A stretch of DNA of 64,000 nucleotides from Voacanga thouarsii. Lineage: Eukaryota; Streptophyta; Magnoliopsida; Gentianales; Apocynaceae. The stretch lies in NCBI GenBank assembly GCA_026120185.1, contig JANUWF010003366.1, positions 3,658,001-3,722,000 on the forward strand, in the 5' to 3' direction. This document shows positions 46,719-58,847 of the stretch, piece by piece (the stretch's first letter is position 1; every line of letters starts with the position of its first letter). The notes beneath the pieces were generated by a model. That model was not told the DNA's origin, ran no database searches, and saw only the letters and a list, made by a program, of their open reading frames with translations. The position numbers and the translations under genes are program-made.

Positions 46719-47600
46719 GGAAACACATTCTCAAAGAATGTAGCATCACGGTATTGAATGATAGTGTTACAATCTATACCAGGTATTTCGGACTTTATCA
46801 CCAAAAACCTCATGGCATAGCTTGTTTCCACATAACCAATAAAGATGGCATCAACAGTCTTTGGTCCTAACTTCTTCCTTTTATGTTCAGGGATTAGAAC
46901 TTTTGCAAGATAACCCCACACACGAAAGTATTTTAAGTTAGGTTTCCTACCTTTCCAGATTTCAAATGGAGTTACCTATTTATATTTGTGAGGGACTCTG
47001 TTCAGAATATGGCAAGCCGTATTCAAAGCCTCACCCCACATATACTTAGGCAATCCAGAATTCAAAAGTAAACTGTTGATCATATCTTTAAACGTTCTAA
47101 TTTTTCGTTTAGCAATCCCATTAGACTAGGGAGAATAAGGGGGTGTCTCCTCATGAATTATGCCATTGCTTTGACAATATTCAACAAATGGATTAGACCC
47201 ATACTCTCCACCTCTATCAGATCTTAACCTTTTAAGTTTCTTGCCAGTTTGAGTTTCAGCTTCGTTTTTAAATATGAGAAACTTTTCAAGTGCTTCATCT
47301 TTATGTTTAAGTAAATAAACATAGCAATATTTACTACAATCGTCAACAAAAGTAATGAAGTATTTCTTATGATCCCTAGTCAACAAGCCATTGAATTCAC
47401 AAATGTCTGTGTGAATTAAATCAAGTATTTCTGAATCCCTTTCAATTGAATGATAGGGTTTCCTGGTTGTTTTAGCTTCCACACACATTTGACATTTATT
47501 TTTCTTATCAATTGAATGTTTAGGGATCAAGTCTAAATTATCATTCTTTTAACAGAATCTAAATTTAAATGTCCAAGTCTATTATGCCAAACATCAGTGG
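46715..47600 (-). pseudogene. Copia-2 integrase
   Basis: Begins WHNRLGHLNLDSVKRMI and CQMCVEAK (zinc-binding region), then LIHTDICEF and LRSDRGGEYGSN with two catalytic aspartates. At 47108-47110 the catalytic glutamate codon of the SNG..ER block is AAA (lysine): the frame reads SNGIAKRK. A TAG lies just before SNG and another near 46980. The C-terminal part ends KLGPKTVDAIFIGYVE. Integrase inserts the cDNA, so this copy could not do so. Confidence 0.85.
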
Positions 47601-49052
47601 ATTCAATAATGTGCACCATAGGATAAACAGAATTCTCAATAGAAGAAGCTTTATTCAAATCAGAAGTAAAAGGTTCAACTCTTAATTTAAATAAACCATC
47701 TGGCAAATAACCTTTGCTAACAAAAGAATTGTAGTGCATAATCACTACTTTATTACATTTGAAAGTAAATTCATAACCCTCTCTAACTAAACATGAACCA
47801 CTAAGAATATTCCTACGAACTGTTGGAACATGTTGCACCCTATGAAGAGAAAGAATACGCCCTGAAGGAAACTTCAAGTCCACGCGTCCAATCCCCAACA
47901 CATTGGCTGCAGTTGAGTTCCCCATCTTCACAGTTTTTCCTTTAATAGGCTGGTAAGACACAAAAAGCAATTTATTAGCACAAACGTGCACATTTGCTAT
48001 AGTATCAACCAGCCATTCAAGTGGCTCATAAATAGTAAAGACTTCTAGGCTAACAGAAACATACCTTTCATCATCATTGGAAGTAGTGATGCCAGCCTCA
48101 ACCTCAATGGCACAAACCTCAGCAAGGTGAGTACTCAAATTAGCTTCCAATTGACTAGTATCCTCTACCACCACATTGACTTGTACTTCAGAATTTGATC
48201 CTTGTTTGACTTTGGGCTTTTTAGACGGACAGTCCTTAGCCCAATATCCAACCTGACCACAATTCCAGCAAGGTTTGTTCGCTTTCGGTTTCTTCTTGGC
48301 CTTGCCTTTTGTCTTGTTTATGTTTTTAGAGTTTGAGTTAACCCCCACATTCCTCTGATTATTGCTCTTCTTCCCAATAGTCAACACATGGACATTAGAC
48401 TCCACAGGTACAATATGACTATTCTTTCTATGTTGCTCCTCAATGGATATTGATTTCATCAGATCGTTTAGAGAAATCTTCTCCGTCTTGTGTTTGAGGG
48501 ACATACCAAAGTCCTCCCAAGACTTAGGAAATTTCTCTATCACTGACATCAATCGAAACTTCTCAAGAAGTTCCATATTCGATTCATGAAGAGAATGAAT
48601 AATCAATTGCAACTCTTGAGTTTGTTCAGTCACAGACTTACCCTCAACCATCTGAAATTTCAGGAATTTGGAGACATAATACCTTTCCAGACCTTGATCC
48701 TTGGTATTATATTTCCTATCCAGTTCATCCCATAGCATCTTTACTGTGTATGACTCAGAATAGTAGACATCAAGGAGAGCATTTGTCAATGCTGACAGTA
48801 TTGCCCCCTGCATACATTGTTCCGTTCATCCCACGCAGCAATCTCAGCTACTCTAGAATGCCTTTCAGTTGGTATAGGCCTGTCTACCTGCACTGATGAT
48901 AATAAGCCCCTCATGGTCAACCAAATTTTCATGCGTTGTTGCCAACGCTTGAAATTCTGTCCTGGACCAAACTTGTCCGGCAAACCATTCAAGTCAACCA
49001 AAAGCTTATACGCAGCAGATGCAGTACCTGACGAACTGGCCATTGCACACAC
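47530..49052 (-). pseudogene. Copia-2 gag and protease
   Basis: Starts at an ATG at 49052 (MCAMASSSGTASAAYKLLVD). The frame shifts near 48800, then a 426-codon open segment follows. It has the UBN2 Gag region (LSVIEKFPKSWEDF-type), knuckle CWNCGQVGYWAKDC (histidine replaced by tyrosine; about 48230-48271), and a protease block LEWLVDTIANVHVCA in which the active-site triplet DTG reads DTI (47998-48006). It ends in the pre-integrase WHNRLGHLN. Confidence 0.85.
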
Positions 49053-49083
49053 ACAGATAATTGCAGAATAACTTCTTGAAGAC

Positions 49084-50100
49084 TGTTAGAAAAACAAAGT
49101 ACCTACGAGCACAGACAGGCAACTCAACTGAATTGAACAAGCACCGCCTATACCCGACCAGGGCTCTAACAATTGCGATTATCAAATATCAACAATGCTG
49201 GTAAGGCTACACAGTCCAAACGTAATGTAACTAGACAGAATTCAAACTTAATAAATAAGTCAATAGTATACTTGAGAGACTTGCTCGCGGTTCTACCAGA
49301 ACGTACCTAGCGCTGGCACTCCTCTGGACAAGCTGGCCGCAACGTACTGTACTGCTGACCGAATCACCAGTCTAATACTGGTTTGCCTTCAAGAAGCTAT
49401 TCGCCCCACTCCGGTGCGATGGGTACAGTGACTCTTCTTGCAGGATAAGACGGTCTCAAATCACTGTTGACGCACACCGACTGTGATCACCTCGAAAATA
49501 CCCTCAGTTCACCGGTCACGATAAGTCAAAAAATTGTGGATCGTGGAGAGAGAACCGAAGCGGCGAATTTTCTCGTAGGAAGCCAAAAAAACACGAAAAG
49601 GGGTTAACCCTAATAGCGGCTCTGTTCCCCCTTTTAATCTCGCCTTAGGAAAATTAAAACCCAATTCGAATTAGGAAGCCCTAATTCCTTACCAGACTTT
49701 ATGTTTCCTATTCCTTTTCAAGTTAGAGTTAATTGGACCAAATAAAAATAGAGGATCGTGAAAACATGGCCCGAGCCCGAGCCGGGCGGGGCGGGCGGCG
49801 CGCACGTGTGGCCTCCTCCATACCTTGGGCTTTTCTATTAAGTCTATAGAAAAGCCTTTTAGTATATAAAGGCTTCCACACTCCTCTATTTTTCCTATGT
49901 GGGACTCATGTCTAACATGAGTTCCCAAATGGTTAAACACCCAACTTTAACAACATTTAATTATGGATTCCCACTATGAAAATGGCTTCTACCACAATCA
50001 AAACAATCTCTAACATGTCAAGAACAATTCCCATTAATTGTTTTAGGCTAACTAATCATGAGTTAAAAATTATTAACTCCCAACGTTGCCATTTTCAACA
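49084..50100 (-). repeat. 5' LTR of copia-2 (1017 bp)
   Basis: The partner of 43415-44424, with the same ends TGTTAGA and TTCAACA. Confidence 0.9.
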
Positions 50101-50105
50101 TTACC
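50101..50105. other. Target-site duplication of copia-2 (right, imperfect)
   Basis: TTACC, the partner of CTACC at 43410-43414. Confidence 0.6.
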
Positions 50106-50765
50106 TTCTGACAGTAACCCTCCATTTCTGAACCAATCCATATGGGTCGTACAAGAGATTGGAGCAGATCTACTTCAACACAGATCTTAGCAGTGCTCGA
50201 CTTGGTCAAATTAGTGGTTGCCTCACCAAGCTTTAATAGCTTCCAATCCCAGAGGCTGAGCAGTATAGGATATGTTTTGAAAACAAGTGAATAGGTAGAT
50301 GCTCTAGGGTAATCCAAACAAGGACCAAGGAAGAATCTTCAGAAACCTAAAAAGATGGAGACCATTTGTGAATGCGCATAGGAAAGCCAAGTATATACTA
50401 GATTCCCTTCAACCATAGACGCAAGTAAATCCTCTTCTAGAGAAGGACGAATAAGTATATGTCTACTATCCAGCCAGCCCAGGGTTACAGCCCCTCTTGA
50501 ACCAATTGTGAGGAAAGCCTTTCTCAATGACTCCATTGCCGGCTTCCCTTGAGAAAACTTGTCAATCAACGCATAATGGAAAGGTGCAGCAAGGTGATCA
50601 ATTTCCTCAGGAGATAGCAATAAAGCTGGTTCTTCCTTTCGCATAGAAAGCTGCTTAACGGAGGAGGCGGAGGCCTGATCTGCAAAGAGGGAAGCAAAAG
50701 ACTTTTGACCCCAAACAGCCGAAGGGTCTGGTGCCGGTGGCAGCCGCCATGAGAAGCAACGGGTG
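50106..50765 (-). pseudogene. LINE-1 ORF1 N-terminal part (DUF4283-like)
   Basis: Minus-strand blocks: PDPSAVWGQKSFASLFADQA, then LLSPEEIDHLAAPFHYALID, RGAVTLGWLDSRHILIRPSL and EGNLVYTWLSYAHSQMVSIF, then (frameshift) STAKICVEVDLLQSLVRPIW with IGSEMEGYCQKV next to the copia-2 junction. These are the conserved blocks of the DUF4283 domain found in plant L1 ORF1. The start codon is not clear; the frame is open back to about 50760. Confidence 0.85.
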
Positions 50766-50850
50766 TCGTCTTGCTTAAAAAAGGAAAGTTCTGCCTAGAG
50801 AGAAAAGTGTTCGCTAGCTCCTCTTCTTCTTCTTCAAATCATGTGTTGTT

Positions 50851-50860
50851 GCTTTTGTAG
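50851..50860. other. Right target-site duplication of LINE-1
   Basis: GCTTTTGTAG, exact copy of 21271-21280. Confidence 0.8.
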
Positions 50861-53100
50861 CTTAAAGATTATGCATGACCTCCAGCTATCCCCACCGTTT
50901 CAGCTTATGGGTGAGGTGGTTCGGTAAGCTATGGACCATAAAATGATAATATATCTATCAAGTTGACCTTATTGTATTGCTTATACTTACACCTTTTAGT
51001 CAAAACATTTCCTTCCTTCGTCTGCTTGGTGCTGTCTAGCTGATATTTTCTTCCACCGACAATTACGGATGTCAAATATGAAAGTCTCCATATAATACTA
51101 TATCACTTTGGCATGGCGTTGCACATAAATGGAATAACCATTTCTTGCTAGCAATATATAGTGTTATACAACAATGCGCATGATGTTCGAATAACATTAT
51201 AGTATACCTATCATAATAATAATATTACATTGTAAAGTAAGACCTACGCATAGTACGAAATTGTAAAGAAGTCCAACGAAATTCTTAATAGCTTGACTAT
51301 TGCATGGGTCCAAAACTGACCGTAAATATTTACTATCCATATTGCATGACTTTCTTCGTTTGGTCTTGCGTGTTCAAGCACCATAATTCGTAAGAGTCTT
51401 GTGATGTGTCCGACTATTTCACTTATACTATATTTGGATAGTCATAAGCTTAATAGATGTAGCACTAGAATGAACAACATCTCCTATATTCTATTCAGTA
51501 TTTATATTTCTAATTCATAAAAATCGTTGAGGGTGTTACATTTTATATATTGAATTTCATCTATTAAAAATGTTTCTTAGAAATTCATTGGGCTTTGTGC
51601 CATTAGCATGACAATATTGTTGCCATTCTTTTCTAATTGAAAGTCTATCCTGTAAATAAGAAACGTGTCTGTTATTGCTTTAATATTAGAATCAAGATTT
51701 TATACCATCATGCACATATAATTCCATAATATAACACATACATTTAAAATGAAAAAATCTTCTCCCAAAAGTTGCCTGAATGAAATTTTTAATATTAACA
51801 ATTGAAGCTATATTTACACTAGTATTATTAAAAAACATCGAAATTTTTTTTGCACTAAATAATATTCTTTCGAAATAATAATTAACATTTAACAAATATT
51901 TTCAAGTCTAAATAGATCATCGAAACACCTGTAACTAAGTAATCTTTTAACATATTCCAAATAATATTTATCCAGTGATATGTTGCAACTGTATATAAAT
52001 GAATTTATCAATAATCACTCTAAATATTATTATACAAAGAAATTTTACAAAAGTTTGTATTAGTTGTTTCTTACCATTCAATACAATATCTTAAGTATAC
52101 AAGTAAGGATAGTTCGATGAACATGTTGAGTAGAAGGATTTTATGTTTTCTCATAGTATTTATTAAAATATATTTTTTGTCCAAAGGTAAAGGTGAGTTG
52201 AAATTTTCGTGTTCAAATTATTTATATAAACCAATAGAAGAAAAGGCGGGAAAAGAAGTTTACTTGATAAATTGCATTTGGAAGTGATCCAAATTGGCCT
52301 TAGTAGGATGATGTTTATTCAATGTTGTTAAAGTATATCATAGCCCATTCTCTGCTTCAATACTTAATATTTGGTAATGATAATAATACAATAATTGCAT
52401 TTGCCTTTTACATCTTCTGACTGTTGTGTCACAATGTTCAAATGCCTTGTAAACATTACATCTTATTTTTGCTTCCCTTTCTTCTTTGTTGTCTCGGCTT
52501 TGATTATGCTTTAAACACGAACACTTTCTTGAGCGTCAATGTAAGGTGGTTATTGCACTTCCATCTTGTTGTCGCAAACTTATACTGGTTCTTTGGATCA
52601 AGTTGAAATATTGCCCAAAAAAATTGAATCAAAGTTTGCGGTTGATTGGTAGGCAGTTAGTTTGATAAATGTCTTTAGATAGAGATTTGGATCATTACTC
52701 TCAACCATTTTTTCTTACACTTGGAACTATTTGGTTGAGTCCTTTCTTCTCAAGAAATTACAAAAATAAATATAAATAATGACATTTAAAACAAAAAATA
52801 AGAATCAGATTTAATACAAATACTTTTGTAATTTTATGAAAATTTTAGTATAATTCAGTAAATTTAGATTGGATATAGTAGAAAGATAATAGAAAATTGA
52901 GAAAGAAATTGAATAAAAATGTGAAAAAAATGAGGGAAGTTGAATGGTATGTATACAAGGAAGAAAAGAAGAAAAAGGGTTGAAAATGTTGAACTATTGT
53001 CAAGCCAACCGTTGGCTATCAACTTCAGGTAATTTGACCATTGTATGTAACGGTCATTTTTTTTTATTTTTAAATTCTTCATTCTGGAGCCAACACAGTA
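50861..53100. other. Stretch without recognisable gene
   Basis: AT-rich, with no open frame resembling a known family. A 60-codon frame at 52424-52606 is hydrophobic but has no supporting context. This may be true host intergenic DNA, the continuation of 21179-21270 left of the LINE. Confidence 0.55.
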
Positions 53101-53106
53101 AAAAGT

Positions 53107-53598
53107 ATGTTTCTTTTTTCTTTTTTTTTAATCACAATGTAAATAGATTTATATTGATCAAAATATAGTTACAAGAATGTTTACTAGTTCATAGTCAAGA
53201 GGACTATATTAACTAGCAGTGGTGCATGCCATTCTCCAAACTAGACAGAACATTAGGGTACAAAGTAAAAATAACAGTGTACACATGTGTTTTGATCTTT
53301 TTGGAAATATTCAACGGTTGACAAACATTCCCCTCTAGTGCTTTGTTATGTGCAGACCATATGTAATAGAATGTGACAGTTATAGCAGTAGCTTTAGCTT
53401 TTACCATCCAGGAAGAGCCACGGTTTATACGCTTGTACCACCTAAAATAAGATCCAACCGAATTCATTGGTTTTGGTAGTCCCAGCCACACTTTAATTTC
53501 CCTCCAAATAGATGCAGAAAAAGAGCATTTGAAGAAAAGAAGGCTAGTCGTCTCCATATGTTTCTTTTTAATCTTTTGGTTGACATGTGTGCAATTTA
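53107..53598 (-). pseudogene. LINE 3' fragment (LINE-3, zf-RVT C-terminus)
   Basis: The minus strand reads LLFFKCSFSASIWREIKVWL, RWYKRINRGSSWMVKAKATA and KKIKTHVYTVIFTLYPNV, the same family as LINE-2. An oligo-T stretch (about 53112-53130) on its left is the complement of a poly(A) tail. On its right an A16 run (53598-53613) marks the truncated end. A target duplication is not obvious. The copia-3 element starts 23 bases further on. Confidence 0.8.
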
Positions 53599-53615
53599 AA
53601 AAAAAAAAAAAAACC

Positions 53616-53620
53616 AAATG
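53616..53620. other. Target-site duplication of copia-3 (left)
   Basis: AAATG, identical to 59234-59238. Confidence 0.9.
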
Positions 53621-53987
53621 TGTTATAAAATTAGGGTAGTGTTAGAATAAAATCTACACACTACACACTAAGAAAATTCTAACTATTCTTTGCACAAGAA
53701 TTTCTCTTCAAACTTCTCTCTTTCTTTCTCTCACAATTCTTTCTCTAATCTTTCTTTCACTAATCTTTCTTTCACAAAATAATGGTGTCTTACAAGCTTA
53801 GAGAATAGCTCTATTTATAGAGCTCTAATTAGTGGATTACATCATGGCATACATCATCTTCCACTAATCTTAATTAGTGGTGTCTCCACTAAATGGTGGA
53901 CATCCATAAAAATCTTCTAATAATTCACATAAATCCATAATTAGTGGAGCCTCCACTAATTAATAAATATTCCAATAATTCATAATA
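53621..53987 (-). repeat. 3' LTR of copia-3 (367 bp)
   Basis: Identical by eye to 58867-59233. It contains CT-rich repeats (CTTTCTTTC type) and a repeated TTAGTGGA motif. Confidence 0.92.
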
Positions 53988-54000
53988 CTCCCCCTTGGAT
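53988..54000 (-). other. Polypurine tract of copia-3
   Basis: The minus strand reads ATCCAAGGGGGAG directly inside the 3' LTR. Confidence 0.8.
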
Positions 54001-54199
54001 GTCCATCCATTACATAAAGAATATGCCTCGTTAAAACCTTACTAGATAAAAACCCAGTGGGAAAAAAAATCTAGTGAAGGAAAAAGAGTACACTATTCTA
54101 TATGTCTATTTATTACTCCCCTGATGAGATAATTCCTTTAAATCTTTAAACCGACGCATACTGATTTTATATCTCAATTTTTCAAATGTTGCAGTCGGT

Positions 54200-54800
54200 A
54201 AAGACTTCGTGAAAATATCTGCGAGGTTATCACATGACCGAATTTGTAGCACATCAATTTCACCTTTCTTCTGGAGTTCATGAGTAAAGAAGAATTTTGG
54301 TGAAATATGTTTTGTCCGATCTCCTTTAATATATCCTCCTCGTAATTAAGCTATGCAAGCTACATTGTCTTCATAAAGAGGAGTTGGAATACCTTTGATT
54401 GATGATAATCCACAACTTTCTCGGATATAATGAATCATGGATCTTAGCCATACACATTCTCGACTTGCTTCATGAATGGCTATAATTTCAGCATGATTTG
54501 AAGAAGTAGCTGCTATAAATTGTTTCGTAGAACGCCATGATATAGCAGTATTTCCACATGTAAATAGATAGCCCGTTTGAGAACGTGCTTTATGTGGATC
54601 AGATAAATAACCAGACATCTCGCATAACCTATCAATGTTGGACTGGTTTTATTTGAATAAAATAATCCGAGATCAATTGTACCTTGGAGATATCGAAGGA
54701 CTTGTTTAATTCCATTCCAATGTCGTCGTGTTGGTGAAGAACTAAATCTTGCTAATAAATTGACAACGAAAGCAATATCGAGGCCGTGTGTTATTAGCAA
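54200..54800 (-). pseudogene. Copia-3 RNase H
   Basis: The minus strand has KQVLRYLQGTIDLGLFYSNK, then after a frameshift near 54600 GYLSDPHKARSQTGYLFTCG and TSSNHAEIIAIHEASRECVW, ending LYEDNVACIA at a stop near 54346. A further LADIFTKSLP block lies near 54190-54230. This is the copia RNase H order. Confidence 0.85.
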
Positions 54801-55660
54801 GATACATCAATGCACCAATTGCACTGAGATATGGTACTTCGAGGACCAAGGAGTTCTTCATCATTTTCTTGAGGTCGGAAATGATCTTTATCCACATTTA
54901 ATGATCGGACGATCATTGGAATACTCAATGGATGTGCTTTGTCCATGTAAAATCTTTTTAGCACTTTTGCTTGTATATGTTGATTGATGAATAAATGTTC
55001 CACTCTCCAAATGTTCAATTTGTAAACCAAGACAAAATTTGGTTTTACCAAAATCCTTGATTTCGAATTCTCTTTTTAAATAATCAATTGTTTCTTGGAG
55101 CTCTTCGGAGTTCCAATAAGATTAATATCATCAACATATATAGCTAATATCACAAATTTAGAACCAGATTTCTTAATAAAAACGCATGGACATACCTGGT
55201 CATTTTTAAATCCCGCTTTCAATAAATATTCACTAAGACGTGTGAACCACATGCGCCCAGTTGCTTCGAGACCATATAATGATTTACGCAACTTGATGGA
55301 GTAATTTTCACGAGGATAATGTTTATATGCTTCGGGCATATGAAATCCTTCGGGGATTTTCATGTAAACATCATTTTCTAAATTTCCATACAAGTAAGCG
55401 GTGACAACATCTAATAGGCGCATATCTATCTTTTCATGTCTTGCCAAACTGATAAGATATCGGAGTGTAATAGCATCAACAACAGGAGAATAAGTTTCAT
55501 CATAATCAATACCTGGTCTTTGTGAAAAACCTTGGGCTACTAATCGCGCTTTATATCGAACGATTTCACTCTTTTCATTGCGCTTTCGCACAAATATCCA
55601 TTTGTAGCCAACGGATTTTATACCTTACGGTGTTCGGACTGCAGGTCCGAAGACTTCACG
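54801..55660 (-). pseudogene. Copia-3 reverse transcriptase
   Basis: Starts in GIKSVGYKWIFVRKRNEKSE, then YKARLVAQGFSQRPGIDYDE, LLDVVTAYLYGNLENDVYMK, YGLEATGRMWFTRLSEYLL, and ILAIYVDDINLIGTP with the YVDD box intact. A frameshift follows near 55076. A TAA in the heptamer CCGTAAG (plus 55624-55630) precedes it. Confidence 0.9.
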
Positions 55661-57300
55661 TTTTGCCAGTGCATTTAACTCCGATTGAATCGCATCTTTC
55701 CATTGCAGCCAATCTTTTCTATGCCGACATTCATCAACTGATATTGGTTTAGGATCATCATTATCCTGTGTAACATCAAGAGATATATTGTATGCAAATA
55801 TATTATCAATAACAGTTTCTATCCGATTCCAACTTCTACCGGAAGGGGTATAATTGATAGAAATTTCGGTGTTACTTTCATCAACTTACGGTTCTTTGTC
55901 ATCGGTTCTCTCTTGGTCTTTATCATTCTTTTATTCAATATGATCTTACGGATCATTTAATCCTCTTTTCTTTCGAGGATTTTTATCTTTAGAACCAAGA
56001 GGTCGGCCACGCTTACGGCGTGTTTTTGACTCAGCTGACTATAGGTATAATATTTTGTTCTGCTGGAACTTCAATTCGAATAGGAGCATTTATAGGCTGG
56101 AATATGCGATTTTGTAACTCTTACGGAGTCAACAAAAGCATACGGCATTTGATTTGCAATGCTTTGCAAATGAATTATCTTTTGAACTTCAAGTTCACAT
56201 GCGCTTGTGCGCGGATCAAGATAATTTAATGATGTTGTCCAAGCAAGATCCTTTTTATCTTGTTTTGGTTCTCCCCTAATTTAGGGAATAATGATTCATC
56301 AAAATGACAATCGACAAATCTTGCTTGTGAATACATCTCTGTCGGGGGTTCAACATACACGATAATAGAGGGAGAATCATATCCAACGTATATCCCCTTT
56401 CTTCTTTGAGGACCCATCTTTGTACGTTGGTTTGGTGCAATTGGAATATATACTGACACACCCAAAAATTCTTAAATGAGCAATATTTGGTTCGACCCAA
56501 AAGCCAATTGCAAAGGAGAGAATTTATGATAACTAGTTGGTCTTATACGTACAAGTGTTGCGGCATGTAGAATAGCATGTCCCCGAGCGAGATGTTGGGA
56601 GATTTGTTTTCATTAATAATGGTCTAGCAATTAATTGTAATCGTTTAATCAAAGATTCGCAAGACCATTACGTGTGTGAACATGAGCTACATGATGTTCA
56701 ACATTAATCCCAATTGACATGCAATATGCATCAAAAGCATGTGATGAAAATTCACCGACATTATCCAAACGGATATTTTTAATGTGATGGTCCGGAAATT
56801 GTGCTCGTAATTTAATTATTTGAGCAAGTAATCTCATAAACGCCAGGTTGCGAGTAGATAATAAACATACATGTGACCATCGGGATGATGCATCAATTAA
56901 GACCATAAAATATTTGAGCGGTCCACATGGTGGATCAATAGGTCCACAAATATCTCCAGTGAATCCGTTCGAGAAATGTAGGACTTTCAGCTCCTACTTT
57001 TCTTGGTGATGGTTTAACAATTAATTTTCCTAGGGAACATGCGGTACATGCGAATTTTTCGATGTTAATATCATTTTATTTTTTAAAGGATGACCATGTG
57101 TATTCTCAATGATTCTTCTCATCATGGTAGATCCCGGATGACCCAACCGGTCATGCCAAATGCTAAAAGTAATAGGATCAGTAAACTTACGGTTTACTAG
57201 ATGATGAATTTCAATTGTACGTATTTTTACAAAATATAGACCGGTAGAAAAAGACGGCAGTTTTTCTAATACCGATTTCTTACCCAAATGCATTTGAGTA
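55661..57300 (-). pseudogene. Copia-3 integrase and linker
   Basis: Includes SIWHDRLGHPGSTMMRRIIE (zinc-binding start), IRLDNVGEFSSHAFDAYC (second catalytic aspartate), a GVSVYIPIAPNQRTKMGPQR segment and VEPPTEMYSQARFVDCHFDE, then a linker with KTRRKRGRPLGSKDK. Stops and frameshifts separate the blocks. Four of the five heptamer stops lie in or beside it. Confidence 0.85.
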
Positions 57301-58774
57301 ATAAAAAGATGCTCAATCCCATTTTCCTCATTTGTTTCAACATGATACCCATTTACTGCGGATATCTTTAAAACTCGATAAATTTCTTACGGATTTTGAG
57401 GAAAATAGTGCCTTATCAATAATAATTGTTGTTCCTTTAGGCAACAATATACTAGCTCTTCAGGAGCCCTCAATTACATTTGCACTACCGTTTATCGTAT
57501 AAATATTTATTTCTCCCATTTTGAGATCGGAAAAATATTTCTCATTTTTTAGTATGGTGTGTGTAGTTCCACTATCAATAATGCATATATCATCATTAAT
57601 AACAGCCATATGAACACAAATATATATATGTAAACGTAAATATTATTAGAATAGAATGAAAATAAAAATACAAAAATATCGGGGTGAGGCTTTAGTTCTT
57701 TTGGACAACTTGCCATCACCAATTAAATGGTCTATCCTACCGTACGGGTGTTCAAAAAAATCCGATACATCCATATGGGTAATATTGATATTAAGATCTT
57801 CGGGATCACTATCGTCATCCTCGGCATTATTTATTGGATGTTGAGAAAAATTTGCTTCCACATTTTTATTTTTCAATGAAGCTTGATACAATTCAACTAA
57901 ATGCTTAGCCGTACGACGGTTTCGTGACCAATGACCTTTCATGCCACATCTATAACATATATCCTCATGCTTTCCTTCAATTTCTTTTTCTTTTCCCTTT
58001 TGATCTTTTCTGTTCCACTTCGGGTGGCCGGTATTTCTCACGATTTGATTATAATTGTGATAAGGGAAATATCGAGCGTGTCTACGACCATAACCACGAC
58101 CACGGTCACGGCCACGACCACGACCACGACTATAACGATGGCTTCTGCTGGAGCCAACGAGCATTCACTTCAGGAGTCTTTGTAGAGCCGATTGGTGCAG
58201 CTTCATGATTTCTCAATAATAACTCATTATTTTTCTCTGCAATGAGGAGGGCGATAATTAAATTTGTAAATTTTGTATACCCCTTTTCTCGATATTGTTG
58301 CTTCGCAGGATAATATTCGAGGCATGAAAAGGTGGAGAATGTCTTCTCCAACATATCTTCATCAGTCACTTTTTCTCCGCATAATTTTAATTGAGATGTA
58401 ATTTTATACATTGCGGAGCTATATTCATTCACGGTTTTAAAATCTTGCAACCTCAGGTGCAACCATTCATACCGTGCAGTAGGTAGTACGACCATCTTCA
58501 GGTGGTCAAATCTTTCTTTTAAATTTATCCATAGGCCATATGGATCTTTTTCAGTAAGATATTCCATTTTCAAATTTTCATCGAGATGACGACGAATAAA
58601 AACCAAAGCTTTAGCCTTGTGTTGTGCAGATGCACTATTATTTGCTTGAATAGTTTCACTAAGGCCTTCAGCATTTAGATGCATTTCTGCATCGAGAACC
58701 CATGACATATAATTTTTTCCAGAAATATCAAGGGCTACAAATTCGAGTTTCGCGATGTTAGCCATATAGATCAA
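57301..58774 (-). pseudogene. Copia-3 gag and protease
   Basis: The ATG at 58774 (MIYMANIAKLEFVALDISGK) begins a 214-codon open segment of UBN2-type Gag. After a frameshift near 58150, an RG-rich stretch (SRGRGRGRDRGRGYGRRHAR) precedes the knuckle CYRCGMKGHWSRNRR, where the last cysteine is arginine (57916-57918). The protease lies near 57540-57610 and is poorly preserved. The RG repeat may bind RNA. Confidence 0.85.
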
Positions 58775-58847
58775 TAAATGCGTACCTGTCTTATGGCTTT
58801 GGTAACGGCAGAAACTCGTGCTTAGTCTTCTGGCTTTTGTACTGGTA

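Larger units (their letters stand above)
43415..50100 (-). mobile_element. Ty1/copia element (copia-2) in LINE-1 ORF1
   Basis: LTRs at 43415-44424 and 49084-50100 begin TGTTAGA and end TTTTCAACA. Minus-strand coding between them runs gag, protease, integrase, RT, RNase H. Flanking LINE-1 ORF1 sequence resumes on both sides. The 6.7 kb length with 1 kb LTRs is ordinary for copia. Stops, frameshifts and lost catalytic residues show it is inactive. I could not identify a standard initiator tRNA-Met primer site next to 49083. Confidence 0.9.
21281..50850 (-). mobile_element. L1-type LINE, interrupted by several later insertions
   Basis: The left end is an oligo-T run (21281-21298), the complement of a LINE poly(A) tail. 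Reading leftward on the minus strand from 50850, the domains come in the standard plant L1 order: DUF4283-like ORF1 with CCHC knuckle, endonuclease, reverse transcriptase with FADD, zf-RVT, and RNase H. Removing the nested CACTA-like element, copia element, second LINE and a short insert leaves roughly 5.8 kb, normal for a plant L1. The flanking 10 bp duplication GCTTTTGTAG closes the case. All frames are broken. Confidence 0.85.

Noticed and set aside
53598..53613. A16 run as the poly(A) tail of a plus-strand retroelement
   Set aside because: The adjoining coding is a minus-strand LINE with its own oligo-T end at 53112-53130, and no plus-strand element could be recognised.
57924..58208. Plus-strand His/Asp- and Thr-rich frames
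   Set aside because: They are the antisense of the RG-rich repeat in copia-3 Gag.
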